62,675 nucleotides of DNA from Zygnema cylindricum (GCA_037447655.1 JBBHKE010001090.1:40001-102675), one strand, 5' to 3'; positions 49,001 through 62,056 are shown, numbered from the stretch's first letter. Notes: generated by a model not told the origin, from the sequence alone. Translations and numbers: made by a program.

Positions 49001-52000
49001 TAAGGAAAGCTGTAAGTACACTAAATTGATCCTTCCCCATTTATCTATGAATTATATTATCATCTGGTCTGCGCTCAAAATTTTTATTGAAGAATAAGCC
49101 AACAGACACAAGGTCCATACATGGTATTAATTTTCTTTCTGGCGCAAGTGCTTGGGTCGCTTTTTCGGGTGTATTATATAACATAAATTTTTCTGACTTC
49201 ATCGTTTAGGTTTGAACATCTAGGATCAATTTTGTGCTGAATATGAGCTTGTTGTTTCCGTGGAGTAAATTGGCACCTTAAACGTCTGGGGGAAAAAAAA
49301 AATCTTATCTTGCCATACTACTTCTTCTTCAGGTAGAGCTGGTTATCATACCAAGGGCTACTGTGATTGAAATGCCATCTGATCAACAGCAACAGCAGCC
49401 ACCACCACCTCCCCCTCCACCTCCACAAGCCCAAGATCCAAATGAAGATCAAGACCAAGAAGATGAACCAGAGGAAGAGGTGAGAGCGTAGAATATTAAC
49501 ATGCAAGCTGTATAAAAATCCATGATTGGGCTTTTAGATCCTTTCAGTCCCCCCTGGCTGTTGAGTCTGTCAATGAATCAGGCTTGGTGGTTTCTATTGT
49601 GGTGGGTAACACTGCATTTGTTTTTTCTTTTGTGCGTTTGTCCCAGTTCACCTAGTGGCACAGTATGTTAGACGGTTCGATTTTGACAGACCAGAACCAT
49701 TTTCATAATAACTTCTGTAGGGCGAGAAATATTTGACTTGATTTGCAAACATTTGCAGTTGCTGATGGCCAGGTGTTTTGGATTGTGCAGGATGATAAAG
49801 ATGAGGAGCAAGAGCAACAAGCAGACCAAATTCCAGAAGAGTTTATTTTTGATGCTGAGGGAGGCATGACAGATCCTACGTTGCTAATGTTCGCACAGCA
49901 AGCTCAACGCAGGAAAGGAAAAGCTGGGCGGGCCAAAAATGTCATCTTTTCAGAAGATCGTGGTCGCTACATTAAGCCTATGTTTCCGAAGGTATGCGAC
50001 TTTGTTTGTTGTCTATTTTAGTGGCTGATCATTTCTCTCTAGCTCAACTATTGCTGGGCTTTGGAGAATTGTTAATAGCAGACCTACTACCACTCTAGGG
50101 CTTCCTTATCTGACACTTTTTAATTGTGGTACAGGGACAAGTGAGAAGGCTTGCTGTTGATGCAACTTTGCGTGCGGCAGCTCCCTACCAGAGGTTGAGG
50201 CGATTGAGGGGCATTGAGACTGGGAAGGAACGGAAGGTCTATGTGGAGCAAGTAGACATGAGGGCGAAAAGAATGGCTCGCAAAGCAGGAGCATTGGTAA
50301 GTTGTTTCTACAACCTACTTCATCGAAATTGTACTTTCTAGTTTAGAATGGGAGTAGTCCTGGTTTAAGGACATGAACGGCAGCTGGTTTATGCATTAAG
50401 TGATGTTTAAAGAGAGTTTGGATCATTTTGCTCTTGCCATTGTCAGAACGATGTTATTGCGTATCTTCTACATGCATGACTGTTCTTTTTGCCTGGAAGT
50501 TGGAAACAAGATGACAATTAACCAGTCAAGACTGCTTGCATGTATGTAAACAGGGAATAACTACTATATTGATGTTTTTGTTCTTTGACATGTGGATACA
50601 CAGGTTATTTTTGTGGTGGATGCAAGTGGAAGCATGGCTCTCAACCGCATGAATAATGCTAAGGGGGCGGCAATGCAGCTACTTGCTGAAAGTTACACTA
50701 GCAGAGATCAGGTAATGTTTAATATGCATAGAAGTCAAATCATCCTCAGGAATTTGGTTGTCCCTCCATACTGTCTCACCTGCTTCCCTTGCTTGTGGCA
50801 TGCCATTTGTATCTGCTTTCTAGGTAACGACACGTTTCTAGTTTCTGTTTTTTTAGCTTCAGCGTCAGCTTGTATCGAACAGTGATTTTAAATGATGTGT
50901 TTGATACTTCCAGGTGGCCATTATCCCTTTCCGTGGAGAAGCTGCAGAAGTTCTGCTGCCCCCATCAAGGTCAATTGCCATGGCGCGAAAACGTCTCGAT
51001 AGACTACCTTGTGGTGGTGGCTCGCCGTTGGCCCATGGTCTATCAACGGTATAAACTGCGACTTTTTAATTGTTTTAGGGGTGTATGTGTGGGAGTGGAT
51101 GTCTTTCTGGATGTACCTGCAAGAGAAGGTGCACAAATAGTTGCATGTGCTGGCTGGTTTTTGAACAGCATCGCTTAATGTCTTGTGCTTGACATCATTT
51201 ACTTGTTATATACTTGTGTCTCCTGGATAACTGAGTCTACATTGAATTCTTTACTCCGTGAAAAAGTCTTCATCTATTTGCGATATATTTTATCAGAATT
51301 TCGGATGAGCTAAGCTAGCCTAAATTGCATCTTCTTTATTGTAAAGAACATGCGGAGTACCTTAGGTTCGATACTGTAAAAACCTTGCTATTAAATAATG
51401 TTATGATGTTTCCGAGTTACGATGGTTTCATCGCACTTGCTTTAGGCAAATAAAGAATCTTTTGAAGCAATTATCTCAAAAAAAAATATTGACTTCGGTA
51501 GACTGGTGTGTGGGCCACCAGGCTGTGAGAGTGGGACTCAATGCGGAGAAGTCTGGAGACGTGGGACGTATTATGATTGTGGCGATCACGGATGGCCGTG
51601 CCAATGTGTCATTGAAGAAGAGTCTTCAGGATGCAGAAGCCGTTGCTCCAGATGCTCCCAAGCCCACACAGAAAGAGCTCAAGGTGTGTTATTGCATCTT
51701 CACCCTGGATGTGTTGTGTAATAAGGTTATTTTGTGATCTGTGAGGGCTCATTCAGGTATTGTGGCATTTGTTGTGGTCATTGCATGACCTAAACTGGTT
51801 AGGCTCAACCTGATGGAAATCAACACTTGTAGAAGCTTGCAGGTTTGTGTCATGTTGAACTACAGATGGCATTTACGTAACTGGTGAAGTGATGTTTTTT
51901 GATTTTTTACTATGCAGTTTACACTGCAGTTTGTTTTAGAGCCAGATTGTCAGTTAAACCATTAGATTCTTTCCTGTCTTCTTTTCTTCTCCGGCCTTCT

Positions 52001-54377
52001 TCATTCTTTGGCTTTTCCCCTTTTCTCTTCCGTGGCTAGTCTTTCTGTTGTTCTCTGTTCTCTGCATCCCTTTGGATCCTTTTTTCCTACAATGTCCTTT
52101 TTTTCCTTTCTTCTTCTCTTTTCCTATCTAGTGCTTATCTTTGTGGAACTTTTTCTTTGCTCCATTCCTTTGATGGTCCTTTTACTTTTTTTTGTGAGTT
52201 ACAAACTGGACTTGCAAGCATTGCTCGTTGGCCCGTGATTAAACTTTTTCATGCACCACTCTCACTGGTTGTTCTCAACCACATGGTGATTATGAATCAC
52301 CTAGAATCAACATATGAGGCCAATGACCAGTTGTTTAGTTTCTAAACATTGATCTTTTGTACACCTAATTGCCTGTATTTTGGTTTTTCTTGTCTGCGCC
52401 TTGATTTATCCACTCAAACATAGAACAGTCTGTAACCAATTCTACAACTTTAATTATAACCATTTTTATTAGTTCCATGTGTGTGCTTATAAATTCCATA
52501 AAAGTACAGTAATTTTGTCTGATGCAGAAGTATGTTTTCACTCTCCTGTCAAAATCCGCTGCGGAAGATATTCTTGCTGTTGTCAGGGTTATATCTTTTC
52601 CAGCTGTTATTGGTGTGAGAAAACAATGTGCATGGAACTTTTCTAAATAACTTTTTTTCAAATTGCAGACAGGACTTGATTCAAAGCTGAATATGGTTTT
52701 GGCTGACCATGATCTTTGGGTTAGGAGCTTCACATTGTTTTGCATGCTAGTTTTAAATTATGATTGATGGAATAAGTACAAAGTGGGATGATGCGAGGTT
52801 GCTGTTTTGATAAAACATTAGAATGATGTAGAGATGTTCTGAAACTGTATGCAAGAGGTAGTTGACCAGTGCTAGGCACAATGCAGTTGGAAAGACCGAG
52901 GATTATACATATTTAAATACCATACATACTCGTTGTTTACAATGGAATGGTGAAGTTTAAATCTTCAGTCTTCATTATGAGGTCTCCTTCTCAAAAGTGC
53001 CGCCTGGGTTTGGTTTTTTTTTTCAAGTTATATTTTGAAATTGTAAATTTGCTGCTTCATAGAACCCCAAATTAAATAGACATTACTTTTTATGCAGTAC
53101 TGCTTTATGATACTGCTAGGATAGACATCAAATAAAAAAGGTTTCCTAGGGTTTCCTAGGGAAGCTCTTCTTTTATCTCACCCCTTGTGGTCCTAGGGAT
53201 TAGTGATTAATTTCTGCCTCAGGTTTTTTTTGGTTTAGAGGGACCATCTATAGCTATCCTTTTCAGATTTATTTTCATTCTCCATTTTCAGTCGATGTTT
53301 AATACTCAGGCTCTCTTTGATTCCAAATATTTTGAAGATTAGTGTGGCAGTAAATGATATGAATGAAGACTGTACATGTACCCTTTGTAAAAGAAAATGC
53401 TTCTCAACTTATCGGTACTTGGGGAAATAAAATGGCTGCAGGATGAAATTTTGGACATTGCTGGCAAGATTTTTAAGACTGGCATGTCTCTACTAGTGAT
53501 TGATACAGAAAATAAATTCATATCAACAGGCTTTGCCAAGGAGATTGCACGTGTGGCCCAAGGTGCGTTCTATCGGACACATTCCATGTATTGATAAGCT
53601 GTTTTAGCGAGGCTACTTCTATGTCCATTTTGTCATCCGCCGAAATGAAGTAGTGTTTTACTGCACCATAAAGCTATTAGGGTTAGGACCAATTCAATTA
53701 TTATTTTGCTACCAGGCTCTCTATGGGCCATTTATCGAAACAGTGTATTAATGCTAGTTTTTGATTTCGCTCCAGAAAAACACCCACTCGAATTAGGGTG
53801 AGTAATTCTAATAGCGAGTCATAGTGAGTGTAGTCCAGGGTAGTCAAGTTGTGAAGTAAGCATAAAATGTCCACTAGTCTAAATCTCACTCTCAAATTAA
53901 TGGATCTCAAGAGTCCTTTTATTTTGTAATGTCCTGGTGGAATTGCAAGACAACAGTGTTTGTTGTCCGCTGGATATCAACACTCATTTTTACCTTCATG
54001 ACATTTGTTTTAGAAGTTTGGGAAGCTGTCATCTGATTTTAATATTTTATACATGCATATTCTAAAACTACACTGCACATGGCGATTAGTGTAATTACTA
54101 GTGTAAATGCCAAATTAGAATGTATAATACTAATTTGGTGTATGGAGGCGTGGCTTGTTGAAGCGACTTCATTAAAACACTATTTTATGATTTTTGACCA
54201 GAAAAATTGGCTCTAATAGTGATTGGCGGTGTACTTGTCTTAAATTTGTGTGTGTGTGTTCTGATGATTTCCCTGGTTTTTGGTGCTCCAGGCAAGTACT
54301 ACTACCTGCCAAACGCGTCAGATGCGGTGGTCTCTGCTGCAACCAAGGAAGCCTTGAGCCAATTCAAAGCTTCATAA
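46020..54377 (+). CDS. CHLD: magnesium chelatase subunit D, plastid precursor
   Basis: Exons: 46020-46472, 46661-46839, 47171-47255, 47452-47768, 48213-48336, 48531-48623, 48916-49011, 49333-49479, 49791-49991, 50135-50296, 50604-50711, 50914-51048, 51522-51683, 53442-53562, 54292-54377. They join in frame to 822 residues. ChlD pairs with ChlI and ChlH to insert Mg2+ into protoporphyrin IX, the first committed step to chlorophyll, in the plastid. Residues 1 to about 100 are a Ser/Ala/Arg-rich transit peptide. The AAA+ part has a Walker A-like SGMRGTAKT (about 173-181) and Walker B-like [10 protein letters not shown] (280-289). The linker (about 465-500) is QQQQQ, nine prolines, then an acidic run. 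The C-terminal von Willebrand A domain has the MIDAS motif DASGSMA (about 624-630) and AITDGRAN, and the protein ends [10 protein letters not shown]...KAS. The ATG lies in GCCATGGCG. All introns are GT-AG and every phase closes. Length is a little above land-plant ChlD. Confidence 0.96.
54071..54231. mobile_element. CACCG-family MITE in the last CHLD intron, 161 bp
   Basis: Left end CACTGCACATGGCGATTAGT after TA (54069-54070), right end CTAATAGTGATTGGCGGTG before TA (54232-54233). It ends only 60 bp upstream of the last CHLD exon, without disturbing the acceptor at 54291. Confidence 0.65.
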
Positions 54378-57223
54378 GCCCTGACTAGAATATAGCGTGA
54401 CGCGAGGCGTAATTTTTGTGACCTGTGAATTGGGATTTCCCTTGAGAGTTATTTAATGCCGTCACTTGATCTTACTTATTACTCACATCCTGACAACTAC
54501 GGCAACCTGGTTTCTGTTGGCAGGGTCTGTATTATTGACCCCACCGTAAGCATTCCTCCAAGTATATTTTATTTGAATTTTCTTTTAGATTGAATGCTTT
54601 AGCCGCTAGTTAAATAAGAACCACGGTGGTTTCCCTGGTAGACATTCGTGAAAATCGTTTCCAACCTCAACCTGAATTAGACAGCTCACCAGTAGGATTT
54701 ACATTTGTAGCCAACAGTGAACTTCCTTGTGTACAGAGCTTCACTGGTGGCTGTGATGGGATTTAGGGAGGACTTTGTATCAAGTTTCTAAAGCTTAGGT
54801 GGGTTTGATAGGCTGGCCTATCGACCACCCAGGCAGGTATCCATTTTTGTTATTCTGTGGCCAAAAATGAAGCCAAATATCTGATGCGTATGTGTATTTT
54901 GTATGCTTGTTGTTGGGTTCATTTGGAAGCAAGGTTGTACTTCAGTTTTTTTTCTTTTTATTACTAGGCCGTACAACACTAATGATTCAGGTTCATTGCA
55001 GATGAAGGTTTTGCTAATAAATGGACTATTGTTTATGTTGAAAAATTTCACATGCACATAGTATGTTAATTAAAGGAAACAGAGGTAACATACTTGTTGT
55101 GTCATATTCATAATTAAAGGTCTCAATAGTTCATCTTCCAACCCGAAAACTTCCAAACTTCATTCTCCTGGGTACTTTTTTTCATCACCAGTCAAACATT
55201 TTGATTCCGTGGCAATTGTAGTCGACTAAATTTCTTAAAATGGTGTGCTACACCATATCACACAATATGTTGTGTGGAAAAAATTTCACATGCCACTGGC
55301 CTTTGTCACTTAGTTTTAAGCATGAGGTTGGCGGTGAGATAGTTATCATGTTTGTGAGAGTGCAATATAGTTGAATGGAGTCAGTTGGAGTCAAAAGGAG
55401 CTGAAGGGAATTAAATGGAGTATAAAAACCTAAATGATCTGAAAGGGAAATGAAATAGGTTAAGAGTTTTGCTTATGAAATGAAAGCAATCGCCAGAGTT
55501 ATTATTCATTTAATCTTAATGTACTAAAGAAAAAAAAAGCAATTATCTCTACATTATTATTAGTGGCAATAAAAAACAAAGAAAGTAACGTGAACACAGA
55601 AAAATGGCAAGAAAATAAAAGCACCCAAACTCAAAATGGAAAGCATGGAAATTCACTAAACCAAAACTACAACCCCAACCCCATCTCAATCAAATATCTA
55701 CGAAAAGCAACAACATAATTCTCCCCAGCCGGGGAGCACGGAATATATGACAACTAGAAAACAAAAGGCACCTGATAAAATTGTTATGACGAGACATGTT
55801 CTGATGAGTGATGCGTCTTTTGAAGAGAAATTGTAATATCTAGTACTGTCTAAACCCAACGCTGTTCCCATACTAATCAACTTCAAAGGATAATGTGCAT
55901 TCATGCTGTTCCGTGGAGTCGTGTATGTCATTAGATTCATAAGTGAGCGAATAAAGATATGTATTTTTTGATTTAGAGCCGGGCATTCTTGCTCCCTAGG
56001 ATTGTCACTGTCTCCGAATCGTCTAAACAACTCTCAAGAGTTTGGTGAGTAATGCCAGGAATCAGACAAGCTTTCTGCCTTCTTTTTCATTTCCGTCTTT
56101 ATCCTCGAGAAACGTCACATGTAGAATTGCCAGAAATGGGAGTAGCACCACAGCAAAAGATATTATGAATTCACTCCTAGCTAACCCTAATTCATGTTAC
56201 GTTTTCTTTCTATTATCATACTTTCTGTCCGTTTTCAGGGCTGTATTCCAACCTGAAGCCTAACCGTGGCTGCAATTATTTCCATTTTTTTTTTCTTGCA
56301 CCTTCAGTTTTCATTTCTCCAAGGGTTGAAGGACTTGATTTCTTTCGTTGATGATTGATCAAAATCTTTGATAAATCAGTCGCTGCTTTATTTGTATTTT
56401 TGCTGTATTGAAGAAAACGAAACGCATTTGTTTTTCTTCTATTTCCAAGAATAAGGCGTTTGACATTAAGGGAACCTTCTTTGACATTTTCTTGAGCATT
56501 ATTGTTACTGATATTGTTTTTTATGAAGTGTGAGTGCACTGGTTGAGCACGTTTATGTTTCAAGGATGCGCGATGACATATATCCTTTTAATTTGTCAAT
56601 ATTCATACTACTAATGGTATAGTATTTCCATTTAACATACGTTTTAACAAGTCCATTGACAATATCTTTCATGTTATGTACTGGTTGTGAAGATTTATTG
56701 ATTGATCCGTCCATTGTGAATACTCATATGTAAAAAACCTCAAATCCATTTACTTTTGTGAAAACTACAGGCATAGGACCAATGGTTAAATATGTTCATG
56801 CACCATTCGTACTCGTTGTTTACAACCACATGGTGATAAACAAACGCCCAGTCTTCAGTATGAGGTGTCGTTCCTGTATCAGTTTTAGCATTGCTACCTC
56901 CTTTTGTTCCCGTGGACTCAGATGACTTACCATCGCGCTTTTTAATAAAGTCAGCCACATTAGCGGTTCTTGTACTTTCTGAAAATGCATTTCGATCATG
57001 TCGACTGTGAGTCTGAACTACTTTTTTTTTTTTTTTTAATTGTGTGTCATTATAGTTTCAATAATACCTCTTAACTTCATTTTTTGCACACCAAGATTGT
57101 CTGGAAATTCAGATTTGCCATTTTCCCCGCACTGTGCATGTGCAATGAAAAGTAGTTCTTTAACTAAATGTAACCAAAAAATCCTCCATTTTTGTCTCTT
57201 TTAACTTTGATTAGGGGAAGCTA
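54378..57223. other. gene-free stretch after CHLD
   Basis: Holds the CHLD 3' UTR at its start and then 2.5 kb of AT-rich DNA. The sequence around 55370-55440 has a short GGAGT(C/T)AA-type repeat (GGAGTCAGTTGGAGTCAAAAGG). The short ORFs on both strands show no family features. Confidence 0.5.
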
Positions 57224-57403
57224 CACCGCTCATCGTTATAGCGTTAAATATTTATTAGTGTTAAATTATAATTAACAATACTAAGTGCAGGGAGACGTGG
57301 TAGATTGTAGTCCACGTCCTTAAATAATGTTGTTAACTCTATTTTGTGATTTTTGGCCAAAAAAAAATCGTGACCGGATTAGTTTTCTTAACGGTGAGCA
57401 GTG
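57224..57403. mobile_element. CACCG-family MITE, 180 bp
   Basis: Starts CACCGCTCATCGTTATAGCG after TA and ends CGGTGAGCAGTG before TA. The internal pair ACGTGGTAG...GTCCACGTCC matches the CCACGTCTCC/CGTGGAC landmark of the copies at 24078 and 7881. Confidence 0.7.
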
Positions 57404-57980
57404 TAGTCTCGTGGAGATTGGCTGGTCGTGACATGACACGATCGTTTTTTGGCACAGTAACTGAACGCCTCCAGGGCATTAAAAAGGCGGTTCATTGTCA
57501 TATTTTACAATTGCTTGAAGAGTATTTAGGTGGATAAGGGAGCTTCCGTGCTTTGTTTAGTGATAATTTTTCTGGTTGGTTGGCTTGCCTAAATGATGGC
57601 TATTGGCTCATGGGTAGATGCACCACATAAACCGGACAAGTGTGGATCTGAATCTAGAGATAATCCTTGCACCTGTTTGGGTTTGAATTGGTGTGGCAGA
57701 CACGTGGATCCGCATTCTGCCCATGTTAGCAAGTTTCTGTTGTTGCAGGTACCTTCCTCGAATTTTCTCCAGGTTATTTCTGACCAAGGGGTCTCTCCCG
57801 TTTAAGAACTAAATGCTGGACAAATATGTGACTAATTCCTGGAGGATAAAGCAAAGCGTGCAGAAATTATAAATTTGGAAATAGGAACAGGGGTCCGGCT
57901 TTAGTTTCTAATGGCTTTTATGAAGGGCTACGAGTCTCGAAGTCTTTTTCTACATATCTTAATTAATTCAAGTAAGATAT

Positions 57981-58378
57981 GGATCTTGTACTTCAGAATT
58001 ATCTTGTGCTGTTGTCGATCAATTGTTTTTACCATCCTGGCAATATTGCTTATGTTCATGCCCTGCTAACATTGTAAGGCTTTGCAGGAAAATAAACTTA
58101 AGTTTTGCTTTAACAATTGCAGATAAGAAGTGCCTGTAACAAGGAGCCGAGTTCTTGACATTACTTTTGGCTAAGAAAATGGCCAGTAGGGGAAAGGATG
58201 TCAAAAGCGACCTCTTAGATGGTCCTCCAAACCCTCTGTAACTTATTAAAACCAACTCTTCAGGTAGCAACGATCAGATATGTACACCTAATGCTCAACT
58301 GCTAACTGCATGATAGCTAAGTTTTCAACGCTCAGTTTTCAATGTTTGGGTGTTGCACACAATGAAGAAAAACTTCCT
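57981..58378. repeat. left copy of a 0.4-kb direct repeat
   Basis: About 398 bp beginning GGATCTTGTACTTCAGAATT are repeated at 58926-59318 with high identity. Small indels distinguish the copies, for example GAGCCGA and a piece near ATCAGATATGTACACCTA present only here. The two copies bracket the LINE-like fragment. Confidence 0.9.
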
Positions 58379-58925
58379 AATAGAAGCCTGCACTCGCTGT
58401 AAAGCCACAGATAAGCGTTGACGATAAAAAGAAGTAAGAACCGAAGGAGGGCTCCCAGGTCCTCGGCGCTTGAAAGCACGTCGAGCACAAGTACGAAGAA
58501 ACTCGTCCACTGCAACACCCAAACAGCCAAAGATCTCGACCACCATCGGAATAAAGTCATCCATAGGGTCCCGGTGGGCATAATCACGCTCTTTCGCCTT
58601 AGCGGCATCACGAGCTGCCACCCCAACATGTCGAGCCGCCTGACCAACAACTGTAGACGAAGTAGGGTTCGCCAAAAAAATATCACCGAAGATGCGACGG
58701 GCACCATCAAGCAAAACAACATCGATCCGACGCGAGGGAATAATATGAGAAACATCTCGACGCACAGGAAAGCCCCCTTCCGAAGCGATAGTCGCAATGG
58801 CGTCGCGAATAGTGTCGTGCGGCTGGATCAAATCCCCCCCATGGGAGCAACGAAGCAAATGGACACTATCGGGCCCCAAGACACGACCACGTGCACAAAC
58901 AAGAGAGCCAACTAAAGGAGGATGG
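58325..58925 (-). pseudogene. C-terminal fragment of a plant LINE-like (reverse-transcriptase element) protein
   Basis: An uninterrupted minus-strand frame of about 200 codons runs in from the repeat boundary without a start codon and ends at 58325 inside the left repeat. Recognisable parts are SVHLLRCSHGGDL, HDTIRDAIATIASEGGF, SRRIDVVLLDGARRIFGDIF, GVAARDAAKAKERDY, FIPMVVEIFGCLG and LTSFYRQRLSVALQR. I recognise this order from the C-terminal region of widespread plant LINE-like polyproteins; it is from memory and not searched. The upstream reverse transcriptase core is absent. The frame has no internal stops, so the fragment is recent or constrained. The last residues are read from the flanking repeat, as expected of an insertion that captured host sequence. 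Confidence 0.65.
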
Positions 58926-59318
58926 GGATCTTGTACTTCAGAATTATCTTGTGCTGTTGTCGATCAATTATTTTTACCATCCTGGCAATATCGCTTATGT
59001 TCATGCCCTGCTGACTGCACGACATTCAATAACATTGTAAGGCTTTGCAGAAAAATAAACTTAAGTTTGTTTTAACAATTGCAGATAAGAAGTGCCTGTA
59101 ACAAGGAGTTCTTGACATTACTTTTGGCTAAGAAAATGGCCAGTAGGGGAAAGGATGTCAAAAGCGACCTTTTAGATGGTCCTCCAAACCCTCTGTAACT
59201 TATTAAATACCAACTCTTCAGGTAGCAACGAATGCTTAACTGCTAACTGCATGATAGCTAAGTTTTCAACGCTCAGTTTTCAATGTTTGGGTGTAGCGCA
59301 CAATGAAGAATACTTCCT
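58926..59318. repeat. right copy of the 0.4-kb direct repeat
   Basis: About 393 bp matching 57981-58378. This copy alone has TGACTGCACGACATTCAAT. See the left copy for details. Confidence 0.9.
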
Positions 59319-60047
59319 TATGGGTTAAAATGGGTTAAACTAATTGCTAGTGTGAGGCTAAATGTGAAGAGTCACCAAGCAGACACCATATGGTTTGAAT
59401 TCATGAACAGAAACAAGGCAGGTCATGACAATCGACAGAAAAGATAGGTAGACAAACTGAAAAACTATAAGGAACAACATGAATAAACATTTACATTTCA
59501 ACTCATCGAACCAGAGAATTAGCAGCCGACTCCAGCGACTGAAATTTCCAGCAAAACTCTACCATGTTCAACACAAAAGGACCACGTGACAGGTAACATG
59601 GTCAACCCAGAAAAGAGATATGTGGCTAGATAAGCCAAAACAAGCACAATCACAACCGAGCAGTGAAGTATCGATAATACTTCAAAAAAAAATTGTTAAA
59701 AAGCCAGTAATAAACTGCATGTGAATATGAGATGAAAAGGTGTTATTTCCAAATGTGTTTGCTTTGCACATGTTATGCTTAACATTGTAAACAAGCCCCT
59801 TAACAACTGAACTCCTAATACTGCAAAATTAGTAAAAACACAAGTTCTCTATATCAACTGAAACATAATGGCTCCTGCTATGTACATCCCACAATTATTA
59901 ATACATCCTGAAGTAATACTGACGAATACAAGCCAAACTAGTCACCAATATTAGTACTAACTATACCTCTCCGCTTATAAAACCTAACTTATTGCACCTA
60001 CAGATCACACAGCTACATGATATGCCTCTGTGTGCAACAAGCTTAGA
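59319..60047. other. non-coding, 3' side of the RING E3 gene
   Basis: AT-rich DNA with no ORF of interest. Its right end should be the 3' UTR of the minus-strand E3 gene. Confidence 0.5.
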
Positions 60048-60851
60048 TCAGAAAAACAAGAGGCAGAGAATAACGAACGAGCCAAGAAAAAGAAGTAGAC
60101 GAGAAAGAAAAGCCTGTTGCTGTTGCTCTGGGGTCAAGGGCTGTCCTGGCCCTGGAGGTGGCATCTGAGACCCCATAACCCCATGAATAGGTGCTTCCCC
60201 AGCTGGAAAACTTTGAAATTGGAGACCAAAGAGCGACGGGAAAAGTCCAAAACCGGCTGAGAGAGTGAAGCCTCCAATATGTGCTGTTGCAAAAGGACCA
60301 GCAGGACCAGCAACAAAGTTAAATCCATGTGCATGTGGATGATGAACAGGTGTTGGCTCCGGCCTTTGTCCTTGAGGTCGATGAGGAATTTCTGCCCCAG
60401 GAACTGACTTTGTCCTTGGATCTTTAGCTCCTAGATTTCCTCTTCCATAAAGAGGAATGACTTTTGCTTCTTCGACACCTGCTTTGCAGACTGGACAGTC
60501 CTTAAAGGCAGTACGCATCCTCAACCATTCATAGAGACAGGGCCAACAGAAAAGATGGCCACAGAGAGTCACCACAGGATCTTGCGCCAAATCTAAACAA
60601 ATATTACATTCAAAACTGCTTCCATCGCCACCTAAACCGCCGGAACTTGTGCCAGCAGCAGCTGCAGAACCGCCAGAACTTGAGTTCGTATTTCCATTGG
60701 TTCTGTCAGCTAAAGGTGAGCTTCTTGCTTGTGAATTCACATTTTCAGGCTTAAGCAACTGTTCCTGAGAACCTGATGCCGCTGTTTCTTGACGTGCAGC
60801 AGCTCCTGCTTCTGTTTCTGACGTCAGTGGTGTCTGTTTTTCGGGAATCAT
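60048..60851 (-). CDS. RMA/RNF5-type RING membrane-anchored E3 ubiquitin ligase
   Basis: A single uninterrupted coding exon of 267 residues. A Ser/Gly/Ala-rich N-terminal tail leads to a C3HC4 RING (Cys82, 85, 97, His99, Cys102, 105, 119, 122) in the form CNICLDLAQDPVVTLCGHLF and CPVCKAG. Next comes the conserved VIPLYGRG motif of the RNF5/RNF185/RMA family. A Gly/Phe-rich region with FGLQFQ follows, then a C-terminal hydrophobic anchor at 247-267. The family sits in the ER membrane and ubiquitinates misfolded or trafficking membrane proteins. The RMA/RNF5 class is clear; which land-plant RMA is the ortholog is not. The ATG lies in TTCTCAATGATT. A probable 5' UTR intron runs from about 61083 to 60960. 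Confidence 0.95.
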   Translation of the reverse strand: MIPEKQTPLTSETEAGAAARQETAASGSQEQLLKPENVNSQARSSPLADRTNGNTNSSSGGSAAAAGTSSGGLGGDGSSFECNICLDLAQDPVVTLCGHLFCWPCLYEWLRMRTAFKDCPVCKAGVEEAKVIPLYGRGNLGAKDPRTKSVPGAEIPHRPQGQRPEPTPVHHPHAHGFNFVAGPAGPFATAHIGGFTLSAGFGLFPSLFGLQFQSFPAGEAPIHGVMGSQMPPPGPGQPLTPEQQQQAFLSRLLLFLGSFVILCLLFF

Positions 60852-61200
60852 TGAGAAGAAGGATATGGAAAAGAAGTAAACGAAGACCGCAACTCCGTTT
60901 AAGGAAGTTAACAGGAGTAGGCCAGGAACAAAAGGATACGATTAAACTGCACTGCAGGTCAAAGCAAGATGTTTTCAAACTGAATAAAAAGAAAATGAAG
61001 TCAGAGTTCAACCTTGAAAACGTTCAAAAGTAAAAAACAAACAGAAGTACAACTTTATCAAAGCAATTTTTAAAAATGACTACCTCAACCCAGACACGCT
61101 GCAAAATCTGATTAGGGTTTGCAATTTGCTGAGAGAAGAAGGTGTTCTACGAGCTCTGTATTTCGCTGATGGGTTTTTCCATCGCACATTTTGAAATAAA
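60852..61200 (-). promoter_or_regulatory. 5' UTR with probable intron, and promoter side of the RING E3 gene
   Basis: Reading the minus strand, a donor GAG|GTAGTC near 61083 and an acceptor TTGACCTGCAG near 60960 would remove a short leader intron before the ATG at 60851. The stretch 61100-61170 has leader-like composition with AAACCCTAATCAG. No coding is implied. Confidence 0.45.
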
Positions 61201-61651
61201 CTTTACTTTTCAATTCGGTAATTATTTTTGGACTTTCCTTCTCGAAGCCTCCATATCGTAATTCCTAATTAAGGTAAGTACGCACTATAACCATGCTACA
61301 ATAAATGCTGTAGCAAATGACCTATGGAGAGAAATGCTGCCCAGTACCGGTTCCAATTTATCCATAACGCTATTCAAGAGCGATTCAAGTAACTGTAACT
61401 AGATTCAAACAAGATTTTATTTCCAAAAATGCGATGGTAAGACCATCGAAGTACAAAACATGATTGTAACTGGAAATAGTTGATGCCCATCAAAGGTAAA
61501 AGACCAAACTAGAGTTGCCGTAAGCCCGTAACTAATGTCGCTGAAAATAACTGGTGATGTGCAGACGTTTACGACTATGTACGGCATGACGGTGCCCGTA
61601 TCTGGAGCATAGAAAAACGTGTAACAACCGTTCAAATACTTTCTTGTACAG

Positions 61652-62056
61652 TACTGTGAATCGCTACGAGTGTTGGCAATACAAATTCAGCGCCCCTAAT
61701 TTTGACCCTCGAACTTAAAATAGGACTGCTGATTTTACTTTTTTCTTTTCGCTAACATTGGAGCGGTTTAACTAGCGTCAATTACTCTAATATGGACAGT
61801 TTGGAAATAATGTACAGTAATGTAAAAACCAAATGTCGGTCCGTACTAAAACTGCTCGTTATTTTAAACAAACGTCCAGGAAAAGGCGTGTCAGATAAAG
61901 GCGTCGCTGTTGGAAATTGAGTGCTTCGAAACATGAAAGCTCAGTTTTGATCCATAATTTATGTTGGGGTTAGGCCCATGAACCACAACTAGAGTAAGTA
62001 ACACTGTTTTTTCCTTTATTCTCATAATTTCTTTACACTAATAGCGATTCATGGTG
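61652..62056. mobile_element. CACCG-family element, about 405 bp, upstream of the RING E3 gene
   Basis: Left end TGTGAATCGCTACGAGTGT near 61652 and right end ACTAATAGCGATTCATGGTG at 62056 before TA. Internal TTCAGCGCCCCTAATTTTGACCC is the family signature. Longer than the 199-bp copies, so it carries extra internal sequence or an insertion. Confidence 0.65.

Noticed and set aside
57981-59318. LTR retrotransposon
   Set aside because: The repeats lack TG/CA ends, no primer-binding site or gag-pol sequence is visible, and the inner protein is of LINE type.
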